The notes below the pieces were generated by a model that saw only the letters and a program-made list of their open reading frames with translations, was not told the origin of the DNA and ran no database searches. The translations under genes were made by a program, and so were the position numbers. This document shows positions 21,454 to 32,188 of a stretch of 64,000 nt of DNA, piece by piece. Source of the stretch: Solenopsis invicta (taxonomy: Eukaryota > Arthropoda > Insecta > Hymenoptera > Formicidae); NCBI RefSeq assembly GCF_016802725.1, contig NC_052665.1, positions 24,873,501-24,937,500 of the forward strand, given 5' to 3'. Positions within the stretch are counted from its first letter, which is position 1. Each line of letters opens with the position of its first letter.

Positions 21454-23480
21454 TCACACTAAGTGGAAGTTCCACCACTTACAGCTGGTGTAAATAAATA
21501 AATGTTGAAAAGTGGAGGTATGGCAGGAAGGTAAAACAAAATCCATGTGAAAGGCGATGGAGCGAAGGTGGGAAAGAAAACGGAGGGAAGGCTGGAAATT
21601 GCTGGCGAGGAAGAGAGGGGATCCCGAGTGGATGATGGTGTAAACTAGTATACAGGTTAAATATTTTCTCCGGTCATCGGCGGTAAGCCATCCGAGACGC
21701 TCGTAAAACGGGGATACATGCTCGTCCCAACGGAGATCAAAAACGAAACGAACGCACGCATTCATCAAGCGCTTAAGTTTAAGTTTTTGTTGTACGGTAA
21801 GATCAGTCAACAGGGCGGCGCAGTAATCAAAGAGGGGAAAAGCAAGCGATGTGATAAGCCGTATTCTTAGAGGGCGCAAAAGACTATTTTTGTAATACTT
21901 TAGGCGCCAGAGAATCCCGTTTATACTGCATGAGGTAGAGCGGACTTGGTCGGCCCAGTTGAGATTGCTGGTGATGTTCAGTCCTAAATTGCAAACAGAG
22001 TCCGCAAACTCAATTTGCATGTTGTGTAGGCGGAGTACAATATTCGCGGTTGGGATGGCGTTAACGTATCTGGCAATGCCAAGAAGCATGGCCTTGGTTT
22101 TCTTTACATTAAACCGTAGGTGGTTCAGGGCTGCTCATCGCTCAATCGCGGCGATATCCTCCCTGATCATTCCGATTGCCCCCTCAAAGTCGTTAGGGGG
22201 AAATTGAATGTAGATTTGTAAGTCATCTGCATATAGCAGATGGTTGCCATGCCGAAGCGAGCACCTAAGATCGTTGATAAACATCGAAAACAGCAGAGAA
22301 CCGAGGACCGAACCCTGAGGTATCCCAGCTCGGATACGTGACCAGGAGAAGAATGTCCCGTCGGACCCTCGCACACGTTGGAATCTCCCCGATAATAGAA
22401 GCTGAACCAAGCCAATACAGATGGCGAAATGTAAAAATCGCGCATTTTGTGCAACAGGAGAGCATGTGAGACCGAAGGCCTTGGTAAAGTCAAACATGAC
22501 AACAAGAGTAACCTTTTGCTTGTCCATACCTAGTCAAAGGTCATTTATCAGTTTTAAAAAAACAGTTTGCGTGCTGTGGTTTCTCCTGAAACTTGTTTAA
22601 AAAGGGTCAAGGAGATTGTGTTGAAAGAGATGTTCAGACGGGAAGGTACCGATAGCGCACAGTACTATTGCACACAGCCAATCACAGCGGCTGGTGCCTA
22701 GTGATATTCTTCTATTCAAGCGCTATGAGTGGTTGTGAGTGGCTTGTGTGCAATAGTACTGTGCGCTATCGGAACCTTCCCGTTCAGACAGATGATCAAA
22801 GGCGATTCGCTCAAGAATCTTGGACAGAACACAGAGCATAGAGATAGGACGAAAATCAGGAGGGGAAGTAGAATTGTTAGTTTTCGAGAGGGAAAGAACG
22901 TGAGACCGTTTCCAGGTTTCCAAGATGAGGGAAAGGTAGAGGAGCTAAACAAAATGTTAATGAGATCTAGGATAATAGGGAAAATAACGGGGAGACACAG
23001 ATTGATGAGACAACGGTTGAGATCATCCGGACCAATAGAAGTGGATGTGCTTGATCTCAAAGCCTTCAGCAGCATTTCCGATAAAATATACAGAAAGTAA
23101 AACAGTATGGAGGCAGGACTCGCACTTGCAGGGAGAGACAAGGAAGAGGAAGCTGTGGAAAGAGGGTGGGTTCAGGATGGGTCGAGGAATCAGAAGAAGA
23201 AAAAAGATGAATAAAAGTAAAGAGTGCGTTGAGTTCGTCCAGGGAAATGTTGAAGAGTGGATCGGTGGATCTCTGCTTTACCAGGCCAAGTGAGCAAAAC
23301 TCCGACCGAGTCTGGCACCTAGCCGGTTTTGTAAGTAGAAACTTCTGCTAACGTCAATGCGCAACTTTGCCTCGTTTCTCAACACCCAAAAAGCCTGCCT
23401 TCGTTAAGGAGAGGGACGCCAAAGAAAAACTCTTCTTGCGGCATCCCTGCGGCGTAACAGGGCTTTAATAGAGTGGTTAA
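21454..23480 (-). pseudogene. LINE E1 reverse transcriptase, broken
   Basis: On the minus strand the coding trace runs from ALLRRRDAARRVF (about 23450) through SIGPDDLNRCLINL and FRPISMLCVLSKILER (22716-23141). It then continues, after the MITE at 22640-22781, with FDFTKAFG (motif A), GIPQGSVLGSLLFSMFINDL (motif B) and HLLYADDLQIYI (motif C) at 22135-22527. The thumb and C-terminal region, with FPLFDYCAALLTDLT and MNACVRFVFDLRWDEHVSPF, lies at 21454-22089. Several frame changes and one large insertion separate the parts. The catalytic aspartates are still present. Confidence 0.85.
22640..22781. mobile_element. Hairpin MITE, copy 2, with an 8-bp target duplication
   Basis: The 142-bp unit starts GGGAAGGTACCGATAGCGCA, with a 38-bp inverted match at the right end (TGCGCTATCGGAACCTTCCC). 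GTTCAGAC occurs directly before (22632-22639) and after (22782-22789), an 8-bp target-site duplication. An 8-bp duplication fits hAT, P or Merlin-type transposases. The GG start is nearest to Merlin among those, but this is not decisive. It splits the RT frame of LINE E1, so it is younger than the LINE. Confidence 0.9.
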
Positions 23481-23495
23481 GCTAGGAGGCGGGGG

Positions 23496-24258
23496 GCACA
23501 AAAGGAGGAGGCGGAGAGAAATCGGGAAAACGACCCCTTGGCTCCGCCGGAGAGGAGACGAAGGGGGGGGGGAAGACGGAGGAGGGTATACTTGCAGCAA
23601 CATCAGTAGGTCCTCCTCCCTCTCCACCCCCTTCAGCGGACAGGACAGGGTAGGTAGGAAGAGGGTGAGCTCCGCCGCTCTCTCCCTGCCCTCTAGAGTA
23701 CGCCGGCGTCCCGGCGACGACAGTATGTCATCGCCAGGAATCTCGCAAGCGCGGCTCATTGCTCCCTTCATCTGAGGGTTTGAGCCGAGCCGAGAAGAAA
23801 CAGTGGGGAAAAGGGACCACAGCGCCGGCTAGACCGGATAGAGGGCCCTACCCTCTCCACTGTTGAGGAGGTACGCCTCGGGCGGAATCAGCGGCGGGGT
23901 AGTTGGCCGGCTGACCCGTCTTGGGGCTTGGGATGCGGGTGTGCGTACCTAGGGCCCTCTTCCAGGGAGGTCCAACGCACACCCGGCATCCCGGTTCGGG
24001 CGGCTGGGGCTCGACTTCGGTCAAGTTCCGGCCGCTAACTCCGGAGGGGGGTTCCTGCGCTCGGGCGGGACCCGTTTGGGCTAGGACGGACCGCGATGCT
24101 TAGTTCAATCCCGTGATCCGTCCCGAGCCCAGACGCTGGAAAAAGTTGGGTTTTAGTGAGTATGCCGGCTACTAGTTAGGTCGGCGAGTCTCTCATACCC
24201 TGCGTTCCTGTCTCCACAGGACCGGGAACCTATAAAGGCGTTTCCCAACTATAAAAAA
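23496..24258 (+). mobile_element. GC-rich retro-insert with A-tail and 11-bp target duplication, inside LINE E1
   Basis: GGAGGCGGGGG occurs at 23485-23495 and again at 24259-24269, and the insert ends AACTATAAAAAA on the plus strand. This is the hallmark of target-primed retrotransposition in the orientation opposite to the host LINE. The last 300 bp (GTATGCCGGCTACTAGTTAG, GTCTCCACAGGACCGGGAA) resemble what I remember of R1-clade LINE 3' UTRs in insects. No RT is included, so it is a 5'-truncated copy or a non-autonomous derivative. The GC-rich open frames inside are not supported as genes. Confidence 0.75.
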
Positions 24259-24269
24259 GGAGGCGGGGG

Positions 24270-24525
24270 CTTGTTGGCGACAAAGACTTTAAACAGTAAA
24301 AAGGATTCAATAAATAAATTTAAGAAGAGGTAGAAACAATCAACTTTATAATCAAGATCATCCATACGGTCCAAGGCAGGCCAGTCGTAAGCTAGCAGAG
24401 AAGAATAGAAACCGTCTTGATCGAAGTTAGACTCGTCTCTTATGCGGGATGGGACTCTATTGACAAGAAAATCGAGTCACCTCTATCAGGTCGTGGTTTG
24501 AAAGAAACGGAACTACCAGCTGATG
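24270..24525 (-). other. LINE E1 sequence between RT and endonuclease
   Basis: Non-open remainder of ORF2 of LINE E1, between the retro-insert and the endonuclease trace. It contains frame breaks and no separate gene. Confidence 0.5.
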
Positions 24526-25147
24526 TCAAGATTTGATTAGGTTTGCGTCGCGGACTAAGCAGTGGTTGAGCTTAGAATGTGATAGCGGTGTGTGATACCT
24601 TTCTGCGTAAGGTACTAAGTAAAGGTGATTAAAGGCAATGAAGTCAAGAAAAAAGTCGGTATCATGCGTGGACCAGTTGAGATCGATATTGAGATCGCCG
24701 AGTATAGCGGCAGCTGCAAAGGATGGGTGCAGTCTTTCAAATTCGGTTCTGAATATCGAGAGGTAACCTAGTTTAAGGGGGCAATAGACTACTGCAAGAA
24801 GAAACTTGCACCTTGTCGGAGAGATTTTTAATAATAAGTATTCAGGCCGACTGCAGTACCCAGTTGGAAACGACGCGAGAATCACGGCCCCGATCCCGTG
24901 ACGCATAAACATGCCCACGCCACCCCCCCCCCCTTCCCCTCTGTCCCTTCTAATAATCCGATATCCTGGAAGTTGGACCATAATGTCAGAAATGTGAGGC
25001 TTGAGCCATGTTTCAGATAGTGCAATGATATCAAAAGTTTTGCAAATAAAAAAGTTAACAAATTCAAAAAAGTGGGGAAGGAGAGACTGGCAATTGACGT
25101 GCCCGATGCGAAGAGCTTGGTTGGAGCAAGAGGGGGCGGCGGCCGAA
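24526..25147 (-). pseudogene. LINE E1 endonuclease domain (ORF2 N-terminus)
   Basis: An apurinic-type endonuclease that nicks target DNA for reverse transcription. The minus-strand trace begins HVNCQSLLPHFFEF, then IIALSETWLKPHISD with the catalytic glutamate. GVGMFMRHGIG and LLAVVYCPLKLGYL follow, then the metal and DNA-contact box ILGDLNIDLN. The later box that should read SWIDH appears as SKLNH, a likely loss of a catalytic residue. The frame is open for about 600 bases, which is long for a dead copy. Confidence 0.8.
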
Positions 25148-25149
25148 CC

Positions 25150-26362
25150 TCACTTGTGACGCTTCAAGGAAACCTTGGGAATGGCCCCACGGTTGACCGG
25201 GCGGTCCTCGGTTAAACAATTATTACTTGAACTCGTGGCGACATTGGTGCTCCCGGCAGCCCGATCCCCTCCGGTCCGAGAGAGGACCGCAGTTTGCGGG
25301 GTGTTACGCAATGTTATCTGCGCGCAAACAGATGATTGTCCGAAAGAAACTGCCGGGCGTGGGGGTAGAGCGGTCAAGGTGGAGAGATGCTCTCTATTGT
25401 GTAGTCAAATGGGCGAGGTGTCGGGGTGTCTTCTGACAAAGACTTGTCCGCTCCGAACCCAGACCCGGTTCAGACGTTCCTCTCTAACCGCGTCCCTTGT
25501 CGCCGCAAAAACTTTGCGGGTGGAGGACGGCAAACGCTCATTAATTTCGATTCTTACCGGCTGCAAACCCAGAACCGACAATCTGTCGAGCACACCGTTC
25601 GCGCGCTTTTCCCCCAGCAGGCGATTCCTGAACTCGATCAAGGAGAACTTGACAATTAAAGGACGGGGACGGTCTCCTTTGGTCGGTATTCAAAAGCACG
25701 CGACAATATGATCGAGTCCGACCTTGACGCCCAAAACGCGCGCTATTTTTATAATAATATCTTTTTAGTTTTCGGAGGAAAACTGTCCTTTATTCCAAAT
25801 AAAATCAATTCTGAAGTGCGCTTATCGCGCTCTAGAGCCTCGAGGCGGGACGCGAGTTTACTCAGCTCGATTTTCGCATTTCCAGATTTAGGTTCTGACT
25901 CAAGGCTGGCGACACGCCTGTCAAGCGCGTCGTGCTGTCCTCTCAGTTCAGTCAGGGACGAGGTGAGCGCCTCCGATGTAGCAATTAGTTTGGACTCAAG
26001 TGCCGCCAGCTGCGGAAGAATCGCAGAGAGATCCTGTAGTTGCGCTTTAATTGTGGAAAGATCTCGCAGTTGCGCTTCGATGGAGGACATCTTCCCCAGT
26101 AAGCTAGCTACCATTCCTTTAACAGATTCTGCCTCAGACATTGGAGGTGCCGCTTCTTCCCTCGGAGGGACCAAGCCGACAATCCGCCTCAAGAGGGCAA
26201 TTCCCTTGCACGCCACGCAGTGTAAGACACCGGGCTGAGAGCCGGCGTGAGCGGAGACGCACTGCTCGTGAAAATAGTGCTTAATGGTCCCGTCGCACTG
26301 CAGCAAATCAAAATGCAGGTAACCAAAATAAAGCGCTTACAAATCCCACACGAAAGCGTCAT
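25150..26362 (-). pseudogene. LINE E1 ORF1: zinc finger, coiled coil and nucleic-acid-binding domain
   Basis: The product is MTLSCGICKRF at the start (about 26362), then after a frameshift YFHEQCVSAHAG and LHCVACKG, which gives a C-x2-C ... H-x2-C ... C-x2-C finger of PHD/RING type. A long heptad region follows (26150-25830, repeated LSTIKAQLQDLSAIL and SLTELRGQHDALDR), then SELILFGIKD, an RRM-like start, and VWVRSGQVFVRRHPDT near the C-terminus. The frame closes KVSLKRHK just before the endonuclease. ORF1 proteins of this kind are RNA chaperones that trimerise through the coiled coil. Frames change near 26300, 25745 and 25400. Confidence 0.75.
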
Positions 26363-26738
26363 GGCTCGGATCGAGATGCCCAATAAAGAGAGAAAGCATG
26401 CAACTGGCACGTTAGAAACGCACGACACGGCGCCGAATCAACAGCGAGGCGATAGCCGCTGGGATTGGGAAACGCACGCCTGGTAACAGCTCGCTGCGCG
26501 TGCGCACGGGCCGATGACTGTCCGTTTTTCGAGAAAATTCTATCGAATACGATATCAGAAACTGCGATATGTACCTCAAAAGAACGGCGTGTGCTCTCGG
26601 CCAAGTAGTGAAACGTCAAGCTATGAAGCCATTGACAGAAATCCTAGAAGAAATCTGCCCCAAAGGGCAGAAAGCGGCAGAAAATGCAATCAAAGTACGG
26701 AGTAAAAGAAAAACACATGAAACGATACTTACATGATG
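26363..26738 (-). promoter_or_regulatory. 5' leader of LINE E1 with hairpin and splice-donor-like end
   Basis: The minus-strand leader begins next to a CT-rich tract and carries GTAAGTATC (26732-26724), a consensus 5' splice site. Further in is a perfect hairpin CTGCCC-CAAA-GGGCAG (26655-26670), followed by GAAAGCGGCAGAAAATGC read on the plus strand. The same order is seen at the 5' ends of E2, E3 (hairpin blurred) and E4. LINE promoters are internal to this leader, so these could be core promoter or RNA-packaging elements. The function is inferred. Confidence 0.55.
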
Positions 26739-26790
26739 CGAGAGAAAGGTAGGGAGAAAGAGGGAGGGGGGAGGGGAAGAAAGAGAGACT
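26739..26790 (+). repeat. GA-rich junction between LINE E1 and LINE E2
   Basis: Imperfect GAGA/GGGA sequence separating the 5' end of E1 from the 3' end of E2. It is comparable to the purer GA runs at the other junctions. Confidence 0.7.
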
Positions 26791-27361
26791 GAGCTTTTAT
26801 TGAAATTCTAGGACTGTTTTCCTTTAAAAATTTTACAGGTAGAAGAAAGTTTAAGTATACAGAATCTACGTGATAACAAAATTAACAATTAACACTAAAG
26901 CGACTAGATATAAGGTGATTAGGATTACGTAGTAAGAATACAATCTTAATAATTAAAACTAACATTAACAGCAGTAATAGTTTTAGTTTAACATTAACTA
27001 TATGAGAAATGTAACATAAAAATTAACAAAAGATGAAAACTTATCAAATCTAATTATTATAAAGAAATTGAAGAAATAGAAGAGAAAAAAGAAACTTGAA
27101 AAAGAAAATCTAAGAAAAACTTGAATAATTTCAATTATAAAGACTAGTGATTGACGTGCATTATGCCTACGTGGGTGGATTCACGCATGCCTCGGTGCCC
27201 CTATTTGGGTTAGACCCAGGGGAGAAACGACTGGATCAGTTTCACGGCCACGGATTTGTAAGTAGTTGAAGAGTGAAAGTTTGAACGCGCCGCTTGAGGA
27301 GGCCTCCCTGATGACAAGAGAGAGAATGTTCCACATGGTGCTGGCAGTAGAAAGAAGAGTT

Positions 27362-28770
27362 TTAATAGGTAGAGGTTCTGCAGAAAGGGATTTTAAGGTT
27401 AAGGGAGGAAGACGTAGAAGAGCGTAGGTGAAATAAAGGACGTTGAAGGAGACGGAGATTTTCTGAAAGGTATGGAGGAGAGGAGAAACTGATAATATTG
27501 AAAAGAAAACAGCAGATTAGATATTCCTTCCTGTCGTCAGCATTTAACCACCCCAACATATTATAATAACGAGAAATGTGCTCGTCCCTGCAAAGGCCGT
27601 AAATAAACTTAACACATGAGTTCATAAAACGCCGGATCTTTAATTTTTGTTGTCCAGTGAGGTCGGTAAATAGAGCCGCACAATAGTCAAAGATCGGGAA
27701 TATTAGGGCGGTTACAAAACGTGTCCGGAGATCTAGGGAGAGACTATTGTTGAAAGCTTTGAGACGTCACAAAATGCCGTTAACCCGCCAAGAGATTCCG
27801 TGCACCTGATCTGTCCAGTTAAGGGTGTTATTAACGGAGATCTCGAAATTTGTAACTTTATTAGTAAGCTCAATTAGATTGCCATTAAGGTGGAGTTGAA
27901 TGCTAGAGAGCGTAAAGCTATTAATGAACCTTGCACTCCTCATGAGCATGGCCTTAGTCTTATTTCTATTTAGAATAAGAAGATTATTAAAAACCCATGA
28001 CTCAATTGCAGTAATATCCTCCCTAATTAATCCCAAGGCAGCATCAAAGTCGGAGGGTGGGAAATAAAAATAAATTTGTAAATCGTCGGCATAGAGGATA
28101 TGCCTGCAGTGTTTTAGCGAGTAATGCAGGTCGTCAATAAACAGAGACAATAATAAAGGACCAAGTACGGACCCCTACGATAACTGGTGCCCAGGACAAG
28201 AATGAGCCGTCAGGGCCCTTAACGCTTTGAAAACGACCTAAAAAGTAAGACTTTATCCGTTGACAAGCAGAGATTAATAGACAAAATGAGATTAGCTTTC
28301 GGAGTAAGAGACGGTGTGACACTGAGTCAAAGGCCTTCGAAAAATCAAATAAGACAAGTAAAGTTACCATGCGCTTGTCAACGGCCAATCTGACGTTATC
28401 CAACAGCCTAAAGAGAGCTGTTTGTGTACTACTCCCCTTACAAAAGTCAGTCTGGAGAGGATCGAGGAAGTCATGGAGCTGCAGATGAAATGAGAGCTGC
28501 TCAAATGCGACGCGTTCAAGAATCTTAGATGTGAAAGAAAGAGAGGACATAGGACGGAAAAAGGAAAGGTCAGATGGATGTTTGGATTTAGGAAGTGGGA
28601 TTATGTGGGAAAGTTTTCAGATGGAGAGAAATGTAGAGGTGGAGAAAGAGAAATTAAATAGATCAAGGATTATAGGAAAGGTGACAGGGAGACTGTGGAG
28701 GATCAAATGACGGTTGAGCCCATCAGGCCCAGTAGAATTGAAGGAACTGTTGGGCAAGGCACGCAACAAG
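27362..28770 (-). pseudogene. LINE E2 reverse transcriptase
   Basis: The minus-strand trace includes SKILERVAFEQLSFHLQLHD, FCKGSSTQTALFRLLDNVRL and VLFDFSKAFDSVSHRLLLRK (motif A) in 28134-28550. HILYADDLQIYFYFPPSDF (motif C) and NLLILNRNKTKAM follow in 27767-28150, then MNSCVKFIYGLCRDEHIS in 27362-27625. Motif B is disrupted: the VPQGS box falls at the frame break near 28140-28180. It is closest to the E1 and E3 proteins by eye. Frameshifts make it non-functional. Confidence 0.8.
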
Positions 28771-29290
28771 GCATGTGGGGGTCGATTGTGTATCTTTGTC
28801 GACTTTTCTCACTTCTCGTATTTTCATCTCACATGAAAAAATACGCGCGATTGGCTATGAGCATAGTGAAAATGCGATATCCTTATGCTCACGTGAGTGA
28901 AAATCACAAATGCGAGTGCGAGCAATGGTAGAATACTTCACATAAATTTTAAAAAACGGTGCGTCGCCTCTGAGTTAAATAATCTCCAATAATCTCAAAG
29001 CCCCTCCTGTTGACGATTGACGACGCGTGCCCCGAGTAAGATACCAATTTAAAAAAAACGGGGCGTAAATATTGCATAATTTATTTACAATATATACTTA
29101 TATTACTTACATCTTATTATTTATTTATTGTTAATTATTATTTAAATACTTATATAATTATTAATTTATTTATATACTTTATACAATTTTACAATGTATT
29201 ATCTAGAATATATTATCTAGAATCTCGAATGGATGAGTATCTCTCAGTCTCCTTTTTAATAAATTTAAATTTCTTTTTCTAATTCGCATT
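28771..29290. other. AT-rich segment replacing the centre of LINE E2
   Basis: No LINE coding trace is visible between the RT and the leader of E2. The first 280 bases are of mixed composition (including TCACGTGAGTGAAAATCACA), the rest is very AT-rich. It could be another insertion or the product of a deletion with filler. No terminal repeats were found. Confidence 0.4.
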
Positions 29291-29540
29291 TTCGGAAGCA
29301 AGGTGTAGGAGCGGATGACAGGCAGAAAGACTCTTAACCTCTATGTGATAGCGAGACCCAGAATTCCCATAAAAATACCATAAAAGCGAGAGATATACTA
29401 ACTATGGGAAAACGGAGTCAAGCAAGAGATAGCCTTTGACTGATTTTGTCTGAAAGAAAAAGCCCCAAAGGGCAGAAAACAGCGGAAATAAGGCTCAAAA
29501 GCGGAGCAAAATAGCTAGCGACTAAGCGGTACTCACGTGC

Positions 29541-29596
29541 AAGAGACAAAGAAAGGGGGGGGGGAGAGAGAGAGAGAGAATGAATGAATGAATGTG
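29541..29596 (+). repeat. GA microsatellite plus (GAAT)n at the E2/E3 junction
   Basis: A G-run and GAGAGAGAGAGAGA is followed by four GAAT units. On the minus strand the E3 3' tail is therefore (CATT)n followed by (CT)n, and the E2 leader starts immediately after. Confidence 0.8.
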
Positions 29597-30060
29597 CGTT
29601 TTATTAGCCCTAGGGCAAACCCTCTAAGGACAAACAAGTGTACAGCAGAAAAAAAAACTCTTATTAAAAACAAAATAGACTAGTAACAAGATAGAAACTA
29701 AATTGAACAGAGACAACAAAAAATAAAAGTAAAATAAGAAACAGACAAATCGCAAACGTGAGTAGAAAATAAAATAAAATAAATATAACAATAACGCAAG
29801 TAAGCAATTAGTGACGCAATATCAGAGCAAAAATAAAAATAAAGGTAACGCAAAAAAAAAGAAAAAAAACTGAGATAATGCAAATAATAAAATGTGAGTA
29901 TAACGCATAACGTGAGTAAATAGAATTAACGCAAGATAAAAAATGTAAGAGAAAATAAAAAGAACTAAAAATGAGAATGAATAAGTATCGCGTAAAAAAA
30001 AAAAAGATACAGATAGCGCTAAATACAAAATAATAAAAGAAAAAAAATATACGCGCTCCG

Positions 30061-32010
30061 CTAGGCCAGAGACGGAAAAACACCCCGCTGCCGCAGGAAG
30101 AGGAGGAGACCGCGTCTGAAAGTGTGGATGGTCTTGGCGTTACGAATAGAGACGGGGAATGAGTTCCAGAATGTGGGCGCAGCCACAGAGAAGGACCGTT
30201 GATAAGTGGAGATGCAACATGAAGGAATGACCAGGTCCAATGGAGAAGCTCTAGAGGTAGCTAGCTTTTCCAAGCTTTTCCCCTGCTCTGGGTCTAGAGC
30301 AGGGGAAAAGCTTGGAGGTCAAGTAAGACGGGGTGTCACTACGGATGATAGAATAGATAAAGAAGCCGAATAGGTAAGATCGTCTATCGTCCGTCTGCAG
30401 CCAACTAAGCTGGGAATAATAGAGGGAGACATGATCGTCCCAGCGAAAGTCAAAGATAAATCGTACGCAAGCATTCAGCAATCGCCTGAGTTTAAAACAA
30501 ACCTGCCCAGTGAGGTCAGTCAGGAGCGCAGTAGTCGAAAAAGGAGATCAGAGAGGACACAAAACAAACGCGCAGGGGGCGTGAGAGACAGTGCCTATAA
30601 TATTTAAGAGGACGCCGTTCACGCGCTGGGATACGGACTTAACATGTTCGTTCCAGCTGAGCGAGGGTGAAGGTCAGGCCAAGATTGACCACCTGGTCAG
30701 TGACTTTAATAGGAGTATCATTAAGTTCAAGAACTATCTCGTTATTCGCACGAATGTTGTTAACATAGCAAGCGCTGCCCAAAAGAATGGCCACGGTTTT
30801 CTTGGCATTTAGTATAAGACAGTTAACGCGCGCCCACCGCTCAATCACAGAGATGTCCTCCCTGATCCTATCGAGCGCGTGCTCGAGGTCTGCAAGAGGG
30901 AAATAGATTTGCAAATCATCGGCGTAAAGAATATGTCGTGGATAGCGGATAACGGATCTCAAGTCATTGATGTAGAAAGCAAAGAGTAGGAGACCAAGAA
31001 CAGAGCCCTGTGGAACGTTGATCTGGATAGAGGACTAAAAGGAGAAACTGTCGTTTCCACGAACGCGCTGACTTCTGCCGGTGAGATAAGGTTCAAACCA
31101 ACGGTAGAGAGATACAGAAATGCGAGAGTTTACGCAGGAGTAGATCATGACTAACGGAGTCGAAGGCCTTAGAAAAGTCAAACAAGATAAGATTTACTCT
31201 TCTAAGGTCGACCGCCTGCCTAACATCATCCGCCAGTTTAACCAAGGCAGTTTGAGTGCTACAGCCGCGACGGAAGCCGGACTGAAGGGGATCAAGGAGA
31301 TGGAGAGAGAAATGACGGAAGGACAGCTGGTCAAAGACAATGCACCCCAAGACCTTGGAAAGAAAACGTAGAAAGGAAATAGGCCGATAGTTGGAGAGGA
31401 AGAAAGGAGCTGTACCTTTGAGAAGAGGAATGACGTGAGAGCGCTTCCACGAAGAGGGGAACGTGGAGGAATTAAGTGAAAAATTTAGGAGTTCAAGGAC
31501 AGGATGGAAAGTGATGGGGAGAGAGTCGAGGATGAAATACCGACTAAAGTTATCAGGTCTGGCGGCATTGGAGGAGCACCGGGTGAGCGCCCTCAGGAGG
31601 ATGTCAAGAGTGATGTGTAGGAAGTAAAAGGAAAATAGATCAGATAAAGCGGCAGATAAAGAGGGAAGAGGACCAGGGAAAGAAGGAGGGACCGACGCAG
31701 AAGGAGGGGGAAGGCAGAGAGTAAATGAAGGGAGAGGATAAAGGCAGAAAGAAGAGAAGAAAGAATTAAGCTGATCAAGGGAGAGGTCGGGAGGCAAGGC
31801 GGAAAACCGCGGTCTGTCCAGACCGAGCGATCGGAGCTCAGACCATAACCGTGTAGGAAAAGCTGCGGCGTCCAAGCACCGGCCGAGATAAGCATTTCTG
31901 GCGGCGTCCAAGAGAGCGCTCACTCTATTATGCAAGGAGCGGAAATTAGTGAGATTGACGGGAGAGGGATGCCGGCGGTATACTCTCCTGGCAGAGTCCC
32001 TAGCACGCAT
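30061..32010 (-). pseudogene. LINE E3 reverse transcriptase
   Basis: The 305-codon frame at 31093-32010 carries the linker (SARRVYRRHPSPVNLTNF), the fingers (LSNYRPISFLRFLSKVLG), FRRGCSTQTALVKLADDVRQ and the palm motif A LFDFSKAFDSVSHDLLL. After a break, HILYADDLQIYFPLADLEHA (motif C) and NCLILNAKKTVAILLGSA lie at 30639-30962. The C-terminal LNACVRFIFDFRWDDHVSLY lies at 30251-30481 and ISTYQRSFSVAAPTFWNSF at 30061-30273. The GVPQG box is in a shifted frame near 31010. Copying LINE RNA at the nicked target is the family role. Confidence 0.85.
30269..30316. repeat. Perfect 21-bp hairpin in the LINE E3 ORF2 tail
   Basis: TCCAAGCTTTTCCCCTGCTC plus one base (30269-30289) is followed after 6 bases by its exact reverse complement (30296-30316). 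One arm matches the expected coding sequence and the other looks like a templated inverted duplication, which breaks the reading frame between residues of the C-terminal domain. Confidence 0.85.
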
Positions 32011-32188
32011 CAGAAGTCAAATGCTCTGATCAATCCAGAGGGACGGAGGTCTTCTAGTGCGGATGGAGTAAAGCGAAGCAAGAGTGTTGAGAGCAGTGTT
32101 AAGAAAACTGCTAAAAGTGGCAGTCATATCGTCCAGCTCATTGGACCGATAGAAAGAGGCGCCCAGGAAGCCAAGTCTCAGAATTCAA

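Larger units (their letters stand above)
20763..26738 (-). mobile_element. LINE copy E1 (CR1/L2-like), nearly complete but inactivated
   Basis: This is the leftmost member of a head-to-tail array of four. On the minus strand the order is a 5' leader (26738-26363), an ORF1-type zinc finger and coiled-coil protein, an AP-like endonuclease, a reverse transcriptase, a 3' UTR, and a tail of tandem AGTC units (20763-20786). The body is interrupted by three insertions: hairpin MITEs at 21312 and 22640, and a GC-rich retro-insert at 23496-24258. Frameshifts and stops in every ORF show it is dead. The RT style (YADDLQIY, SETWL in the endonuclease) suggests the CR1/L2 group. This is from remembered motif style and would need a phylogeny. 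Confidence 0.85.
26785..29540 (-). mobile_element. LINE copy E2, internally deleted
   Basis: Second array member. It has the 3' end (CTCAGTCTCTCTTT on the minus strand at 26783-26796), a 3' UTR, the RT half of ORF2 (27362-28770) and a 5' leader (29290-29540). The endonuclease and ORF1 are absent and the place is taken by 28771-29290, an unrelated AT-rich segment. The leader has AGCCCCAAAGGGCAGAAAAC (29461-29480) and the donor-like GTGAGTACC (29536-29528), like E1 and E4. Confidence 0.8.

Noticed and set aside
23473..24103. Open frames in the GC-rich insert within LINE E1
   Set aside because: They are interrupted by the target-site structure and resemble a 3' UTR. No RT or other domain appears.
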